A DNA stretch of 64,000 nucleotides, taken from the NCBI GenBank assembly GCA_020284085.1, contig JACEVL010000130.1, positions 225,001 through 289,000 on the forward strand. The letters run 5' to 3'. The stretch is from Aporrectodea caliginosa. Taxonomy: Eukaryota; Annelida; Clitellata; Crassiclitellata; Lumbricidae. The notes beneath the pieces were generated by a model. That model did not search any database. It was not told where the DNA came from and was given only the letters and a program-made list of their open reading frames with translations. Below are positions 54,153 to 64,000 of the stretch, in pieces. The position numbers were made by a program, and so were the translations under genes. Each line of letters opens with the position of its first letter. Position 1 is the stretch's first letter.

Positions 54153-57100
54153 CTGCCAGGTATCCTTGACAACCACAATTCAACACACAGAAACTTATCG
54201 TATGTGGTGCATTTGAATTCAATCAAGTCTGCACATCTTGGCATAGTATTTACATTTGTATGTATGTATGTAGTATATCTACCCTGCTGTTAGTTGACTG
54301 TGAGGCGCCCTTGGAACATACATGGCTACTTGTCCGGGGTATTTGAATTCAATAAGTTCTGCACATGTATACATTATTTATGTATGTATGTATGTAGTTA
54401 TCTACTGTATGCTTTCCTACAGCAACTGTATAAACTCAACCATGCTTATATTTCAATGATTTGTTTGGTTAGTCATCACTGCTGAAAAGTTCGAATGGAA
54501 GCCACACCATTTCAGGTCCCTGTCTACATCCATGCTAGTCTAAAATACTAAAGCCTGGTCTAGTTGTCTGCTAGTTGTCGTGTTGGTCGTCACTGTCCTA
54601 TTGCAGACATGACACACTGGCATTTAACGTAATGTGAGGAACGCAATATATATAACGCAGTTCAATAGCAATGCAATTTCACGACTGCTTTACTGAGTCA
54701 TGGAACTCAAAGCATGGTTTGACAGATACGTGATTGCAGACAGAAAGTCTTCTGACTTTCTCTGAGAAAATTCACAATGAAACTTTCACAGAAACTTCTA
54801 GAAAAGAAGAGGCAGCACAGCACTGACCATTCTTGGACTCTGTCAGGTGTTTGCTGTAGAGATAAAGAACCGTCTCAACATCCCCAAACGGCTGCGTTAC
54901 ACCGAGCTCGTGGTGCAATAGTCGACTGCAGAAAACACAACATTGTGATTAGTGACTAGTAGACCCAGTAAAGATACAGGTAACATACATACATACACCT
55001 CAACAGAAACTCCTCAGAGTCTGAAGGATTTTCAGGCTCAAGTTAACCTTCCTACTTCCTACACCATGCCTGTAGGTCATGTGCCGACCTAAACGCATGG
55101 TGGGCTGAGCTGCCCAGAAATTCATCAATCCATTCAAGTACTAACTGAACTTCAAGTTACTTAATTTCACTCTGCTTCCCAGTATCATATTTCCAGCAAC
55201 AACTTGTATTAAGATTAAGAATCACAATCTCAACCTGGCTTTTCCAATGGATTATGAGTTTGATTATGATTTCACTCTAAGCAACCATCATCTGATGTCT
55301 TGGGCATTATAATAATGGTCCTATAGAAGTCATTAGATTAGGTTAAAATTAACTGTAACTGGTAACATAATAAACTTTACAGGTTACTGGTTTAGCTAAG
55401 AGGAACGAAAATCATTGGAAAAGAAAGTGCAAAAACTACAGTTAAGGCTCACAGTACATGTAACATTTAGCAAAGTTTTGTTAAAAACACCTGATAATGA
55501 CCTTTTCGAGTATAACCATCAACTGTAAACCTTAAAGTGCTACCAAGTAATTCTCTTGTTGTTGGTGCTTAAATAAACAGCTTTAAGATGAATGGAATTT
55601 AAATTTAGTATCAAATTTAACATTAAAGACACCTTTTTACATCTTACTGACTGAGCCCCTACAAGAAACTGTGAGGAGGTGCTGTAGAAAGTTCTTGCAA
55701 AAACAATCATAAAGAAGGACCTGCTACGATTTCATATAAATTCAAAGGGCAACCTGTACTGCTTGGCATGTATCAGAGCTTTCGAAAACTGGTGAGTGGC
55801 TAAGCAGCTGTTGACGGCATGCTCAAGTTCAGCAGTTGAAGCAGAGTCACGAGTGTACAGGAAGTGCTCGCTCTCTTGCTCGTCTGCAGTCACCTGTATG
55901 AGCTCCGCTCGCACTACGTTGAGTTCGTGGGTCAAATCCACAACATGCTGGGAAAAGAAAACAATTGAGTTCAGAGTCAACAAACATGTTAGAACCAACT
56001 GTCAAAATCCATTCAATTGGATACACAAATCAGTGTGAGTCAAGATTTATGGCAATGTTTTCTCTAGAGGAAGCAATGTGTGAAGTAAAAGAATGCATGT
56101 ATCAATCAATCAATAAAACTTGATATGGCACCCCTTCAAGATATCTACTCAGAAGCGCTGCCGGCCCAACCATGGCTGAAAAGAATAGTTTTCAGAGAGG
56201 TATTAAATGCAGGTGAAGAGTTCCTAGGTAGGAGACGGAGCTCTAGAGGAAGCCCATTTCCAGATACTTGGTCCCACAACTGAGAAGGCCCGATGTTGCA
56301 TTGTAGAAGGGCGTGTATGTCAGCATATATGGCTCTTGTGGGGCCAGTGGCAATGTATGGATATGAAAGCTGGACCATTAGGAAGGTTGAAATGAAGTGT
56401 CTGCAGCAGATTCATGGCTGCGATGAACAGAAAGAGTGTGTTTGAGATTGTTAGAATAGATAAGAGTCTGCTTTCATGTTTCAAGTAAGTGCTATCGAAG
56501 AGTGGAGATGGCTGGGAGAAAGAGATTTTCCAAGGCACAGTTTGTTTGATTTCAAAGAAAGATAGAAATAGTGATTTTCAAAGGCACAGTTCCTGAATCA
56601 AGACCTCAAGGAAGACCTAAAATGACACAAAGACTGAAAACATAAAGTCGTGGACTGAGAGACTCGAGAATTATTGTATCAGTAATTGAGAGACAGAAGC
56701 AGATGGAACAAGATTGTCCGTGGTTTGGCCAGTCCTTGACTGGAAGACGGCTGAAGACTAAGAATGAATGTGTGAATGTACTTATCAGGAAATACAGACC
56801 TCAGACGACTTTGCCGACTGTACAAACATGTTGACTAGCTTTGAAAAGCTGTCAAAAAGCTGAAGCAGCTGGAAGTGCAGGCGATACAGACTGGCCACCA
56901 GGTGGAGCCTCTGTGCACCAAACAAACATAAGCCACAGTTACAGGTCAATGAAAGAAGACCGTCTCCAGCACCTCTACATATCCAAATATTTATAAACGA
57001 TTTTAGGGAACTTTTCAAAAGCACTTCAGGGAACTTCTCAAAAGCACTAAGTACGGCTACCCTAACAGATCTAAATAGGTGCGACTTTCGATAAGCCGAA

Positions 57101-60100
57101 TAAGTTTCTTCAGCTGGTATTATCATTAGGATATTCTTCTAAGACGATGGTCAAATATACAGTAATATACTAAGTGCTAGAGTCATAATATGCATAATAT
57201 ACAAAAGGGGCACCAACAGGGCCCCTTGGATTGCAGAGCAAAGTGCAGTAAACGGATCCTACAATGGGGTTTGAATCCCACAGCATTTCTAACAGCTTAA
57301 GACCCTGATCCAACTTTAAAACATTCCCAGGCTGCCTGGTTATAAATCCTGTTAGAAAAGGCTAATACCAATCTAATCTAAAGATTTCTGCAGCGCAAGG
57401 GAAAGATTTGACTGGTTTAAATGTAACTAGAGTCTACTGAGCACAGACGATCTGCATACTAGTTCAGCAAAATGTCCCTTCTGGGGAATCCTCTGTTGCT
57501 CCCAAGACCTAAAACCTTTATTGTTCTCAGCTATTCGTAAGATGGTATATGGTGCTATTTTTAAAATTAACCCGCAAGACCACAGTTCATTCATCTAAGG
57601 CTATTTATTACATAGTTACCTGTTCAGTGCTTGACGTTTCATTTGGACTGTTTCCTGGTGACGTACGTTTGCTCCCGGATCGGATCTGCTCGAGCGAGTC
57701 GATCGCTTGATCCTGTCTCATCACATATGTCTCGTAGCACTCATTGATCTCGAGCAGAAGAAATCGATGACGCTCGTTTAGTTTACACGTCACCATCTAA
57801 AGAAAGATTCAGTGTTATCATCATCATCATAAGTATCATTATGAAAATTCTTTAAGAGCATCAAGTCACACACAAATGTGAATTTGTGAATCTCAGGTGC
57901 AGTTAGTCAGTTAGGCAGGCAGCACTGGGAGTGCTACCAAATGGCCACTGCTGTGAAGCGACACTATATAAATTAATAAATACAATACAATAGGCTACAT
58001 TAAGAAATAAAACATACCCGGTAATCATTAATAAATTTTTAAAGTCTGCAAGGTCACATTGAAATGCAATCTCAGGTGCAATTAGTAAGTACCTTTATGA
58101 AAAGCAGTTTGAGAATAAGATGTTTGAAAGTCGAAAAGAAAGTTCTCAAGCATTTCCTTGAAGGGAGAGAAAAGAGATTAAGATTCGGAGAAGCATATTG
58201 GTATCAGTTCAATTCCTTGTGGGCAGCAACAATGAATGCACGAGAGTCCACAACAGTTCTGCATCGTGGTTAAACCAAAAGACCCATACCGAAAGATCAC
58301 AGGCAGCGGGAGCAATGTAAGGAGAGATTGGTGATTGAAGGTAAATAGGGATGCCTCGTGGTAAGGCTTTTATTGGTCACACAGGCCAGTTAAACCGTAA
58401 TCCTGAATAATTCTACAGGAAGCAAATGCAGCTGACTTGTCAGGGATAAGAAGTTTATACGAGGAAGTGCATGCAACACCACGCGAACCATTTTTGGACT
58501 TTGGATGCGCTGAAGTGTTGAGTCCAAGATCTGAGATACTGGCAAGATCAAATTGGCATAATCAGTGCAGGAGCAGACAAGACAGCAGGCTATGGTCTGT
58601 GACAAGTCACTGGTAAGAGCAGACCTTGTGTGATGCATTGTCTTGATGTATGGTGAAATAAATAGCGTGACTTACTGCATCAGCGTCGGCAAACACGAGA
58701 GGACACTCCAATTCATTCATCATCGTTTCTAGTAAAGCTAACAGATCTTGTTAAGAAAAATCTAACCAGAGACATCTTAAATCACAGTAACAGTAAATCC
58801 AACTGAGGAAAACAGATTAACCTCTATGTACAAGCTGAGAAATTAATTCACAATGAACCAAATTATAAACTTACAAAAATTGCTTCTAACAAGAGGAGAA
58901 AAAAGTGTCAAGTACAAGCGAGCAAAGGAAAATACTATCAAAGTCATTAGATGCAAATTAGATATATTTATATAATGACAAAACTTTAGTTTAGCATGCA
59001 GTGTTATCCACCCATCCATCCATCCATTTTAAAAATGGTGCCTTTAAGACATAGGCATAAACCAGCTCAAGGATACAGAGTTGCAACGTGAGATCCTTGA
59101 GTGAATCCATTTTCAGATAGGAGTAAATCTCGAGGGCCAGAGAACAAAGACTTGACTTTGTTTCCTACAACAAAACCGAATTTCATCTGATTCAGAAACT
59201 GTGATGCCAACATATGCATGTTAACGACAGCATCCTTAACCACACAAACAATCCTGCATATTTTCTGTTCAAGATTAATTATGATTAGACTTTCCTGTTA
59301 CGTGCTTTTGTGCAAGATTAAATTTTTGCTTAGGCACGTTATAAATGAGTTTAATAATAATAATAATAATTGTGCATGCAAGTGTGGTCTGTACATGATG
59401 TTATGCCAGTGTTGTCGGGCAAATAACATGAGAAGAAGTGTTTGTTTTCAATAAGAATGAGACAAAATGGAAAGACGTCAAGAAGGTGAAGGAGTGATCA
59501 TGGGAATACAGATTTCCCCCAGAAGAGACATTTTGCTGCAAGCAGACACACTGCAAGGTTGGCTCGTTAGTTGCCATAACGACGCTGTGCCATAACAATG
59601 ATCATCAGTGTTGCCCTCATCCTTTATTCAGGCTTGGGACTGGCACTAGATACATTGCCAAGTTAAGTAGAAAAGTGTGCATACATTGAAGAGCCGGTAG
59701 AAGAGAATGAATGTGTTGACGGAGCTGGTGCTGTTGAATTCGGCGATGATGTGGTTGACGTGTTTTCTCCATGCCTGGATGATGTCTTCCTGGAGGAAGG
59801 GAATGGCCGTGATGAAGGATGAAGGGGAAACGGCGCTTGGACTGTATTCGCTTACGTCGACAACCATCGTATCAATGTCTATGCATGTGCTGTGTATGCT
59901 CTGGCTGGAAACATAACAAATGACAGTTTAATAATAATAATAATAATTATAATAATAATAATAAAAATAATTGCAACAAAAGTAGCCCGGGACTCAATGA
60001 TGGCATCCAAAATATTGAAAACAGTTAATTTAATTAGTCTGCATATTTGTTAGTGTTAGTCCAAGTGATGTTATGTCCTCATTTATATTGTCTATCCTGC

Positions 60101-62378
60101 GTTGTCTTGGTCTGCCTTTATGTCTTTTTCCTTCGAATCTTGCATATAGTGCATTGTGTGGGATTTAGTCAGCTGGCATTCTCTCTACATGTCCAAACCA
60201 TCGGAGTCTATTAATGAGTTAACAACTACAATATATAAATTAACAACAGAAATATTTTTATTTAAAGTACTGAAAGCAGTTCTTAAAAGCATAAGGTCAG
60301 CAAACCTGAACCTGAGGAGAAATATATGAACTATATGAATACTAACTAACAACAGATAAGAAATAAATACATTTTAGGACAATTAAAACCCCAAAAGAAA
60401 ATCGAAAGATCAGCAATTGCAAATACTTGGATCCGCAGATGGAGTTCTTGGTGCTTGTAGTGTCAAGTGGTAAGTGACTTCGATGAGGTAAGTTTGGTCC
60501 AGATGGTAGTTCAGGGTGCAGCTCCTCCACTGGGCTGGTACTCTGCATCTGAAAAGCACAACACCCATAATCAGTACAGAAGACGATGAGCAGTTAATTC
60601 AGCTAACCCTATCAGCTGAGAGGAGACTTGCTGCTAAGAACGGTCATCGAAGGAAGAATGAAGGGGAGGCGAACAAGAGGAAGACCAAGACAGACGATGC
60701 TGAATTGGATGATGACCTTCCTGCTATAACTCGTGCTGAAATCTTATCTGGGGGCACTACTGTTTCAGCCCGTTCTCTTATGACTATTCTTTTTTCAAGG
60801 GGTTCTTCGCACTGGGAGTATCTCTGACTAGGTTGTACTGTGAGAGGCACTTTATAAATCCATAAATAGAATACAATAGAATAGACAGATGGATATGGAA
60901 AGCTCAAAAAAGAGACCCAACAGTGAGTGGAATGGTGATGTCGGACATTTGAACCTGCCTTGGAGGCAGAGAACCAGAAGATAAGCTATAACCCCAGCAG
61001 CTCCTCAGTCTCCTATCTCAGGTCTCTCTGGCAACTGGACTCGGGTATCCATCTCTGGACACCCCTCTTACATTACGCAGTAATCGTTAATATTAAAGCA
61101 GGTGCCCCATGCTTACCTTTTGAGTTTACAATTACAATAAAGACAGCCAAGTTTAGGAAGTCTTAGCGACTTCATTTTCTTCACCTTGGCATATTATCAG
61201 TTCTCTTTCCTACTGCATGATCTTACAACTGGCAGTGCAAAATGCAAAATCGAGTTCAATATGAAACTTCTGTCCTGGTGGGATTTGAACCTCTGATGTT
61301 TGAGTTGACTAATTGACTAGCTCACTAATTGCTAGACTATCATGCAATACCCATCAATATTGAAATTGCGTGAAAACGAAGACAATGTCTAGAAAATATA
61401 GACTTATTTTACCAATATCATGTGAAATTCATTTGTCAGAAATAAGTCCCGTATCTAACAATACCAGCTCAAGTTACATTCCTATCTGAAGGCACTATAT
61501 TTAGATCAGTTAGCATAAAATGCTATAAATAAACGTTCAGACACAAACACATAGATCCATGCATGAATGTGTCCGGATATTTATATAGCCCATTTAAAAC
61601 ACTGCACACATGATTATCTTAACGAATGTTGTAAAAGTCAGGCACAAAAAGTTATGCCAGAATCCAGTTCTAAAGGACGCATACATCTATGCAATAGCTC
61701 TAGAAGATGAGTAGATATCTCGTGAGTACCTCATCATCAGAGCTCTCCTTGTGCTCCTCCTGGTTGCCTGGTTCCTCCTCATCATCGAGGCTGTGTGAGT
61801 GCCTTGGGTTGACTCCCCAGTACTCACATCCAGTGTCTGGTTCCTCAAGGAAGTCGAAGACGGACTGGATCTGACGCTCGACACTACCATTGTCCTCAAT
61901 CTGCATCTCACCTGAAGCACATCAGAAGTACAAATGACATCAGGTAAGGTAAGAAACACAAGGCAAGGTTACATAAGGTAATAGCAAAGTAAGGTAAATA
62001 AGGCATGGCAAGGCAAGACGTTTGCTACCCAGGGTCCACTTTGATACATTCTATTCTAACCTCAAAACTGTACTTTTTACCAGTGCTGGAGTAGGGAAAA
62101 GTTCTGAGTAGCAACCTTGAAGAGGTGCTATATAAATCTCTGTAATGAATGAATGAATGAATGAATGAATGAATGAACTTCAAAGCATCTTTATGAATCT
62201 CTCAGATGCACACTCATCTAACCAGATTCGACTCACATCCTGCAATGTAATTATTATCATCAACTCTCTTACCCGAAATTCCTCCATCGATGGTCGATGT
62301 CTCATCGCTGCTTGTACCGGGAGTAATGCTTGAAGCGCGTTCCAGAGTTCCTGCTGGTGACTGTTGATCGAACACAAC
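53998..62378 (-). CDS. Furry (FRY/FRYL)-family protein, C-terminal ~504 aa
   Basis: Eleven exons, read right to left, join in phase with AG/GT borders: 62378-62273, 61911-61730, 60548-60427, 59904-59685, 59164-59077, 58737-58676, 57796-57620, 56910-56800, 55947-55754, 54925-54828, 54152-53998. The product is acidic at first (NGSVERQIQSVFDFLEEP, then EYWGVNPRHSHSLDDEEE) and then mainly helical, with leucine-rich segments (LYRLHFQLLQLFDSFSKL, ETVLYLYSKHL, DLSQIYNHLMEIK), ending HSDSSTL. The acidic WGV...SLD stretch, the long helical C-terminus and the serine-rich last residues fit my memory of vertebrate FRY/FRYL tails. Furry proteins are ~3000-residue scaffolds for NDR kinases, with mitotic spindle roles in vertebrates. 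The rest lies beyond the right edge. Identity is a recollection, not a search result; the exon chain is firmer than the name. Confidence 0.68.
54828..54925 (-). CDS. Furry-like exon j
   Basis: Preceded by TGTGTTTTCTGCAG and followed by GTCAGT. Encodes RLLHHELGVTQPFGDVETVL then YLYSKHLTESKN. The phase fits exons i and k exactly. Confidence 0.83.
54930..55753. other. Furry-like intron i-j
   Basis: No repeat was recognised beyond a short ATAC run at 54,986-55,001. Confidence 0.5.
55754..55947 (-). CDS. Furry-like exon i
   Basis: Preceded by TTTTCTTTTCCCAG and followed by GTTGCC. Encodes HVVDLTHELNVVRAELIQVT and the helix TAELEHAVNSCLATHQFSKA. Reading through the donor would end seven codons later (TGA 55,732), a possible retained-intron short form. 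Confidence 0.83.
56105..56330 (-). pseudogene. non-LTR retrotransposon 3' end, minus strand
   Basis: (AATC)n then TTGATATGGCACCCCTTCAA marks the tail. The minus strand encodes SSPAFNTSLKTILFSHGWAG with GPSQLWDQVSGNGLPLELR upstream, the LINE ORF2 C-terminus. Confidence 0.75.
56335..56775 (+). pseudogene. second type of non-LTR retrotransposon ORF2 C-terminus, plus strand
   Basis: The plus strand encodes VAMYGYESWTIRKVEMKCLQ, the Y-G-x-E-S/T-W-T-x-x-K motif after the reverse transcriptase. A degraded copy of the R-P-R-G-R-P-K...W-x-x-x-V pattern follows (GRPKMTQRL, then QDCPWFGQSL). Several stops and frameshifts. This differs from the WNxLP-type copies. Confidence 0.65.
56800..56910 (-). CDS. 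Furry-like exon h
   Basis: Preceded by TTTGGTGCACAG and followed by GTCTGT. Encodes RLHLVASLYRLHFQLLQLFD and a further helix ending QSAKSSE. Confidence 0.83.
57620..57796 (-). CDS. Furry-like exon g
   Basis: Preceded by AATCTTTCTTTAG and followed by GTAACT. Encodes NERHRFLLLEINECYETYVM and a Ser/Thr-rich end (SPGNSPNETSSTEQ). Confidence 0.85.
57812..57842. repeat. (ATC)n short run in intron
   Basis: TCATCATCATCAT directly upstream of exon g. Confidence 0.8.
57895..57995 (+). mobile_element. non-LTR retrotransposon 3' tail, plus strand
   Basis: GCACTGGGAGTGCTACCAAA, GGCCACTGCTGTGAAGCGAC and CTATATAAATTAATAAATAC form the shared 3' motif, ending in ATACA repeats. Confidence 0.7.
58070..58665 (-). 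pseudogene. non-LTR retrotransposon reverse transcriptase thumb region
   Basis: The minus strand encodes TDYANLILPVSQILDSTLQR then IQSPKMVRVVL and LHLLPVELFR. This is the D-Y-x-N...L-Q-x-x-Q-x-x-x-x-R...L-H-W-L-P-V pattern of CR1/Jockey-type LINEs. Weaker matches continue toward 58,075. It lies between Furry-like exons f and g. Confidence 0.75.
58676..58737 (-). CDS. Furry-like exon f (62 nt)
   Basis: Preceded by ATCTGTTAG and followed by GTAAGT. Encodes LLETMMNELECPLVFADADA. Confidence 0.75.
59077..59164 (-). CDS. Furry-like exon e (88 nt)
   Basis: Preceded by GGTTTTGTTGTAG and followed by GTATCC. Encodes ETKSSLCSLALEIYSYLKMD. It is required by phase between exons d and f. A second GT 12 nt downstream would leave the wrong phase. 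Confidence 0.7.
59352..59371. repeat. (AAT)n microsatellite
   Basis: Six AAT/ATA units. Confidence 0.8.
59605..59650. repeat. dispersed repeat (CAGGCTTGGGACTGGCA), second copy
   Basis: Matches 15,958-16,010, in the intron beside exon d. Confidence 0.5.
59685..59904 (-). CDS. Furry-like exon d
   Basis: Preceded by TATGTTTCCAG and followed by GTATGC. Encodes PFLQEDIIQAWRKHVNHIIA then EFNSTSSVNTFILFYRLFN, a well-ordered helical segment. Confidence 0.85.
59928..59970. repeat. (AAT)n microsatellite
   Basis: AATAATAAT with AATTAT and AAAAAT interruptions, 24 bases beyond the exon d acceptor. Confidence 0.85.
60055..60225 (-). pseudogene. non-LTR retrotransposon ORF2 C-terminus (RWFGHV type), minus strand
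   Basis: The minus strand encodes LRWFGHVERMPAD and, after a stop, ALYARFEGKRHKGRPRQRR. This is the 'L-R-W-x-G-H-V-x-R-M...G-R-P-R' end typical of a LINE class. It may belong to the same class as the 56.3-kb copy. Confidence 0.7.
60427..60548 (-). CDS. Furry-like exon c
   Basis: Preceded by GTGCTTTTCAG and followed by GTATTT. Encodes the Ser/Pro/Leu-rich ELHPELPSGPNLPHRSHLPL. Confidence 0.75.
60590..60890 (+). mobile_element. non-LTR retrotransposon-like 3' segment, plus strand
   Basis: The end reads TTCGCACTGGGAGTATCTCT, GTGAGAGGCACTTTATAAAT and an AGAATACAAT tail, the shared motif. Upstream is a charged open frame (GHRRKNEGEANKRKTKTDDA) with no LINE signature, so how far the element extends is unclear. 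Confidence 0.5.
61139..61345 (-). mobile_element. tRNA-derived SINE, copy 4
   Basis: On the minus strand GATAGTCTAGCAATTAGTGA is followed by the B box GAGGTTCAAATCCC and CAGGACAG. It ends AATGAAGTCGCTAAGACTTC, as in the 43.8-kb copy. It lies between Furry-like exons b and c. Confidence 0.78.
61346..61729. other. Furry-like intron sequence
   Basis: Nothing recognised, apart from ATTTATATAGCCCATTT at 61,579-61,595, which could be a worn LINE tail. Confidence 0.4.
61730..61911 (-). CDS. Furry-like exon b
   Basis: Preceded by TGCTTCAG and followed by GTACTC on the minus strand. Encodes EMQIEDNGSVERQIQSVF and the acidic DDEEEPGNQEEHKESSDDE run. Confidence 0.82.
62095..62176 (+). mobile_element. 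non-LTR retrotransposon 3' tail with (GAAT)n
   Basis: AACCTTGAAGAGGTGCTATA then TAAATCTCTGTAATGAATGA with seven GAAT units, pointing right. Confidence 0.75.
62273..62378 (-). CDS. Furry-like exon a (first in window)
   Basis: Minus-strand junctions are GTGGCTAG before and GTAAGA after. Encodes DQQSPAGTLERASSITPGTS, a Ser/Thr-rich linker. Confidence 0.7.
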
Positions 62379-62534
62379 CTAGCCACAAAAAGAACAACGT
62401 ATTGCCTTAGACATATGCCTAACAATCTCCACGCCTTCCACTCAGAAATACAACAACATTTCTGGTCATGAGATCAGAGTCAAATTTACTGCAAGGAGGC
62501 GTGCATCACATGTGTAATTTTTTTAACACGTAAG

Positions 62535-62590
62535 TGCATATTTATATAGCACCTCGTGAAGAAACTCACCAGATGTTCTCCCGACCTGAC
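62535..62590 (-). mobile_element. non-LTR retrotransposon 3' tail
   Basis: ATTTATATAGCACCTCGTGA, followed by AACTCACCAGATG, pointing left. Confidence 0.6.
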
Positions 62591-62667
62591 AATACAAAGT
62601 TATGATATAATAGCATCAACACCATATTAATACAGCTTCTGACTAGATTTAGATTACTTTCGGATTC

Positions 62668-62755
62668 AACCATTCATTCATTCAGTAAATTTTAATGGTG
62701 CCTCTACAAGATATCTACTCAAAAGTGCTCTCAGCAGATGAGTTCTCTCACAGTT
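62668..62755 (-). mobile_element. non-LTR retrotransposon 3' tail with (ATTC)n
   Basis: CATTCATTCATTC then TTTAATGGTGCCTCTACAAG and ATCTACTCAAAAGTGCTCTC, a diverged copy pointing left. Confidence 0.65.
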
Positions 62756-62821
62756 ACCAATCAGTAGAGCAGAAATGAAATACTGACTCAGTGTGCTTTT
62801 TGGTTTACCAAGGAAATCTCA

Positions 62822-62938
62822 TAAGCCATTTGCCACTCCAAAGGTCATTTGCTCCTCCAAAGGTCCTTTGTCACTCCAAAGGTCATTTGCCACTTCAAAG
62901 GTCATTTGTCACTCCAAAGGTCATTGGCCACACCTACT
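62822..62938. repeat. 19-bp tandem repeat
   Basis: About six copies of GGTCATTTGCCACTCCAAA with one or two substitutions each. Confidence 0.92.
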
Positions 62939-63228
62939 GACCTGCTGGATTTGGAATCTATTGCTCTAAAGTTCAATGGCCAATTCATTCATTCATTCTT
63001 TTGCCGTCTGTTTGAAAACAGCTGCAGAGAACTTTTAAAGACTTTTTAAAACTCACTGGTCTAAACCTCGGATTCAGATTGACTGACTTCTTGATGCAGT
63101 TTAAATAAATAAACAATTTGTATTTGCTTTGGAATTACACAGCGTGAAGTTTTCTTAAATAGCAGTGCAAGGTAAGCATTCAACCAAACCAATACGAAGC
63201 AGAAGTATATGACTATTAAAACCATTAA

Positions 63229-63229
63229 C

Positions 63230-63270
<41 letters not shown>

Positions 63271-63292
63271 CAATAATAAAAACAATAATAAA
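63229..63292. repeat. (AAT)n microsatellite
   Basis: AATAAT run with AAAAAC interruptions at its right end. Confidence 0.93.
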
Positions 63293-63344
63293 CAACGATG
63301 ACCCATATTACTAATTATAACAGTGAGCCTCAATAGTAAACACT

Positions 63345-64000
63345 ACTAATAACAACATAATAAAAAAAAATCAGCGGTCAACACTTCTTATGTTTTTGTC
63401 ACCTCAGTTCTGTTTCAAGATCATATAAGATTTTTAGAGACACCCAGAGACTATTAGAAATTAACAGACGTTATTAGAGATTTTTCATAGCTAGTGCATT
63501 ATTTAGCACATTTTTCAAACCGTTCAAACCGAAGCCTAATGAGACAGAAAGCCTACGGCAGCAGAGAGAAAAGCCAACAAAGTTAAAGTGATCACCTTCT
63601 AAAGCAGCGTTCATGCAACCCAGAGGATGCTGGTAAGGGTTGGGGATGGGTGGATGGTCAGTCAATCAGAGAGGAGGGCTGCTGGCCACTACGACCGTCT
63701 GAAGGAGGGTGCAGAAGCATAATGTGTAACCATACTTGAATTACATGGAAGCATGAGGATGAAATTGAATGAGGGCAGGAGTGTGGTCAATTGGAGGAGA
63801 CACAGTCAGATGGAGAATGAAGGAATTACTTGGGTATGCACAAATTAGAAGGACAAAAGCAGCAGGGGCGTCCATCCTATGGGGGAATGAAGCAGAGATC
63901 TTCATAGTAGCCTTTTCAGGGGGGGAAAGAATTTTTGTCACTACTCATTTTTTGAATTTCAGAAATTAATATATGTGCTTTTGATTTTCGAAAATGCTTT
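63345..64000. other. no exon seen; right edge
   Basis: This should be intron of the Furry-like gene, since the reading frame must enter exon a from the right. No upstream exon was recognised before the window ends. Confidence 0.4.

Noticed and set aside
62180..62425. Alternative frame of Furry-like exon a (QQELWNALQALLPVQAAM)
   Set aside because: It looks protein-like, but it is out of phase with exon b, whereas the chosen frame joins exactly.

Overview
This is a stretch of nuclear DNA from an animal, most likely a marine invertebrate. The evidence is spliced genes with short exons and canonical GT/AG junctions, AATAAA poly(A) signals, and a dense, diverse load of non-LTR, SINE, hAT, pogo-like and LTR elements plus long microsatellites. 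No sequence here fixes the phylum. An echinoderm, hemichordate, mollusc or similar invertebrate would all fit.

Layout. About 1-38.5 kb holds no protein-coding exon I can defend. It is repeat-rich: a complete 3.6-kb LTR element with twin 437-bp LTRs and one orphan 614-codon ORF (4.1-7.7 kb); two hAT-type non-autonomous elements with perfect 8-bp target duplications (18.1 and 20.4 kb); an inverted array of 16-bp repeats around a 1-kb AT-rich core (27.0-28.3 kb); and two nested pogo/Tigger-like transposons, the inner one carrying a LINE fragment (33.1-37.1 kb). Between them lie microsatellites of GACA/CAGA, ATC, CTTTC and ATGT type, 3' ends of one or more non-LTR retrotransposon families, and a tRNA-derived SINE family.

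38.6-50.4 kb, plus strand: nine phase-compatible exons give the C-terminal 478 residues of an MTUS1/MTUS2 (ATIP) family microtubule-associated coiled-coil protein, with a stop at 49,572 and a poly(A) signal at 50,433.

54.0-62.4 kb, minus strand: eleven phase-compatible exons give the C-terminal ~504 residues of what looks like a Furry (FRY/FRYL) family protein. The rest lies beyond the right edge. The two genes converge tail to tail. Between them are a GC-rich 43-bp minisatellite (51.1-52.0 kb) and transposon debris. Both families are linked to microtubules and mitosis in other animals, but nothing in the sequence shows that the neighbourhood is functional.

Exon models were built by eye from splice sites, reading phase and protein character. 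Family names rest on remembered family patterns, not on a search.
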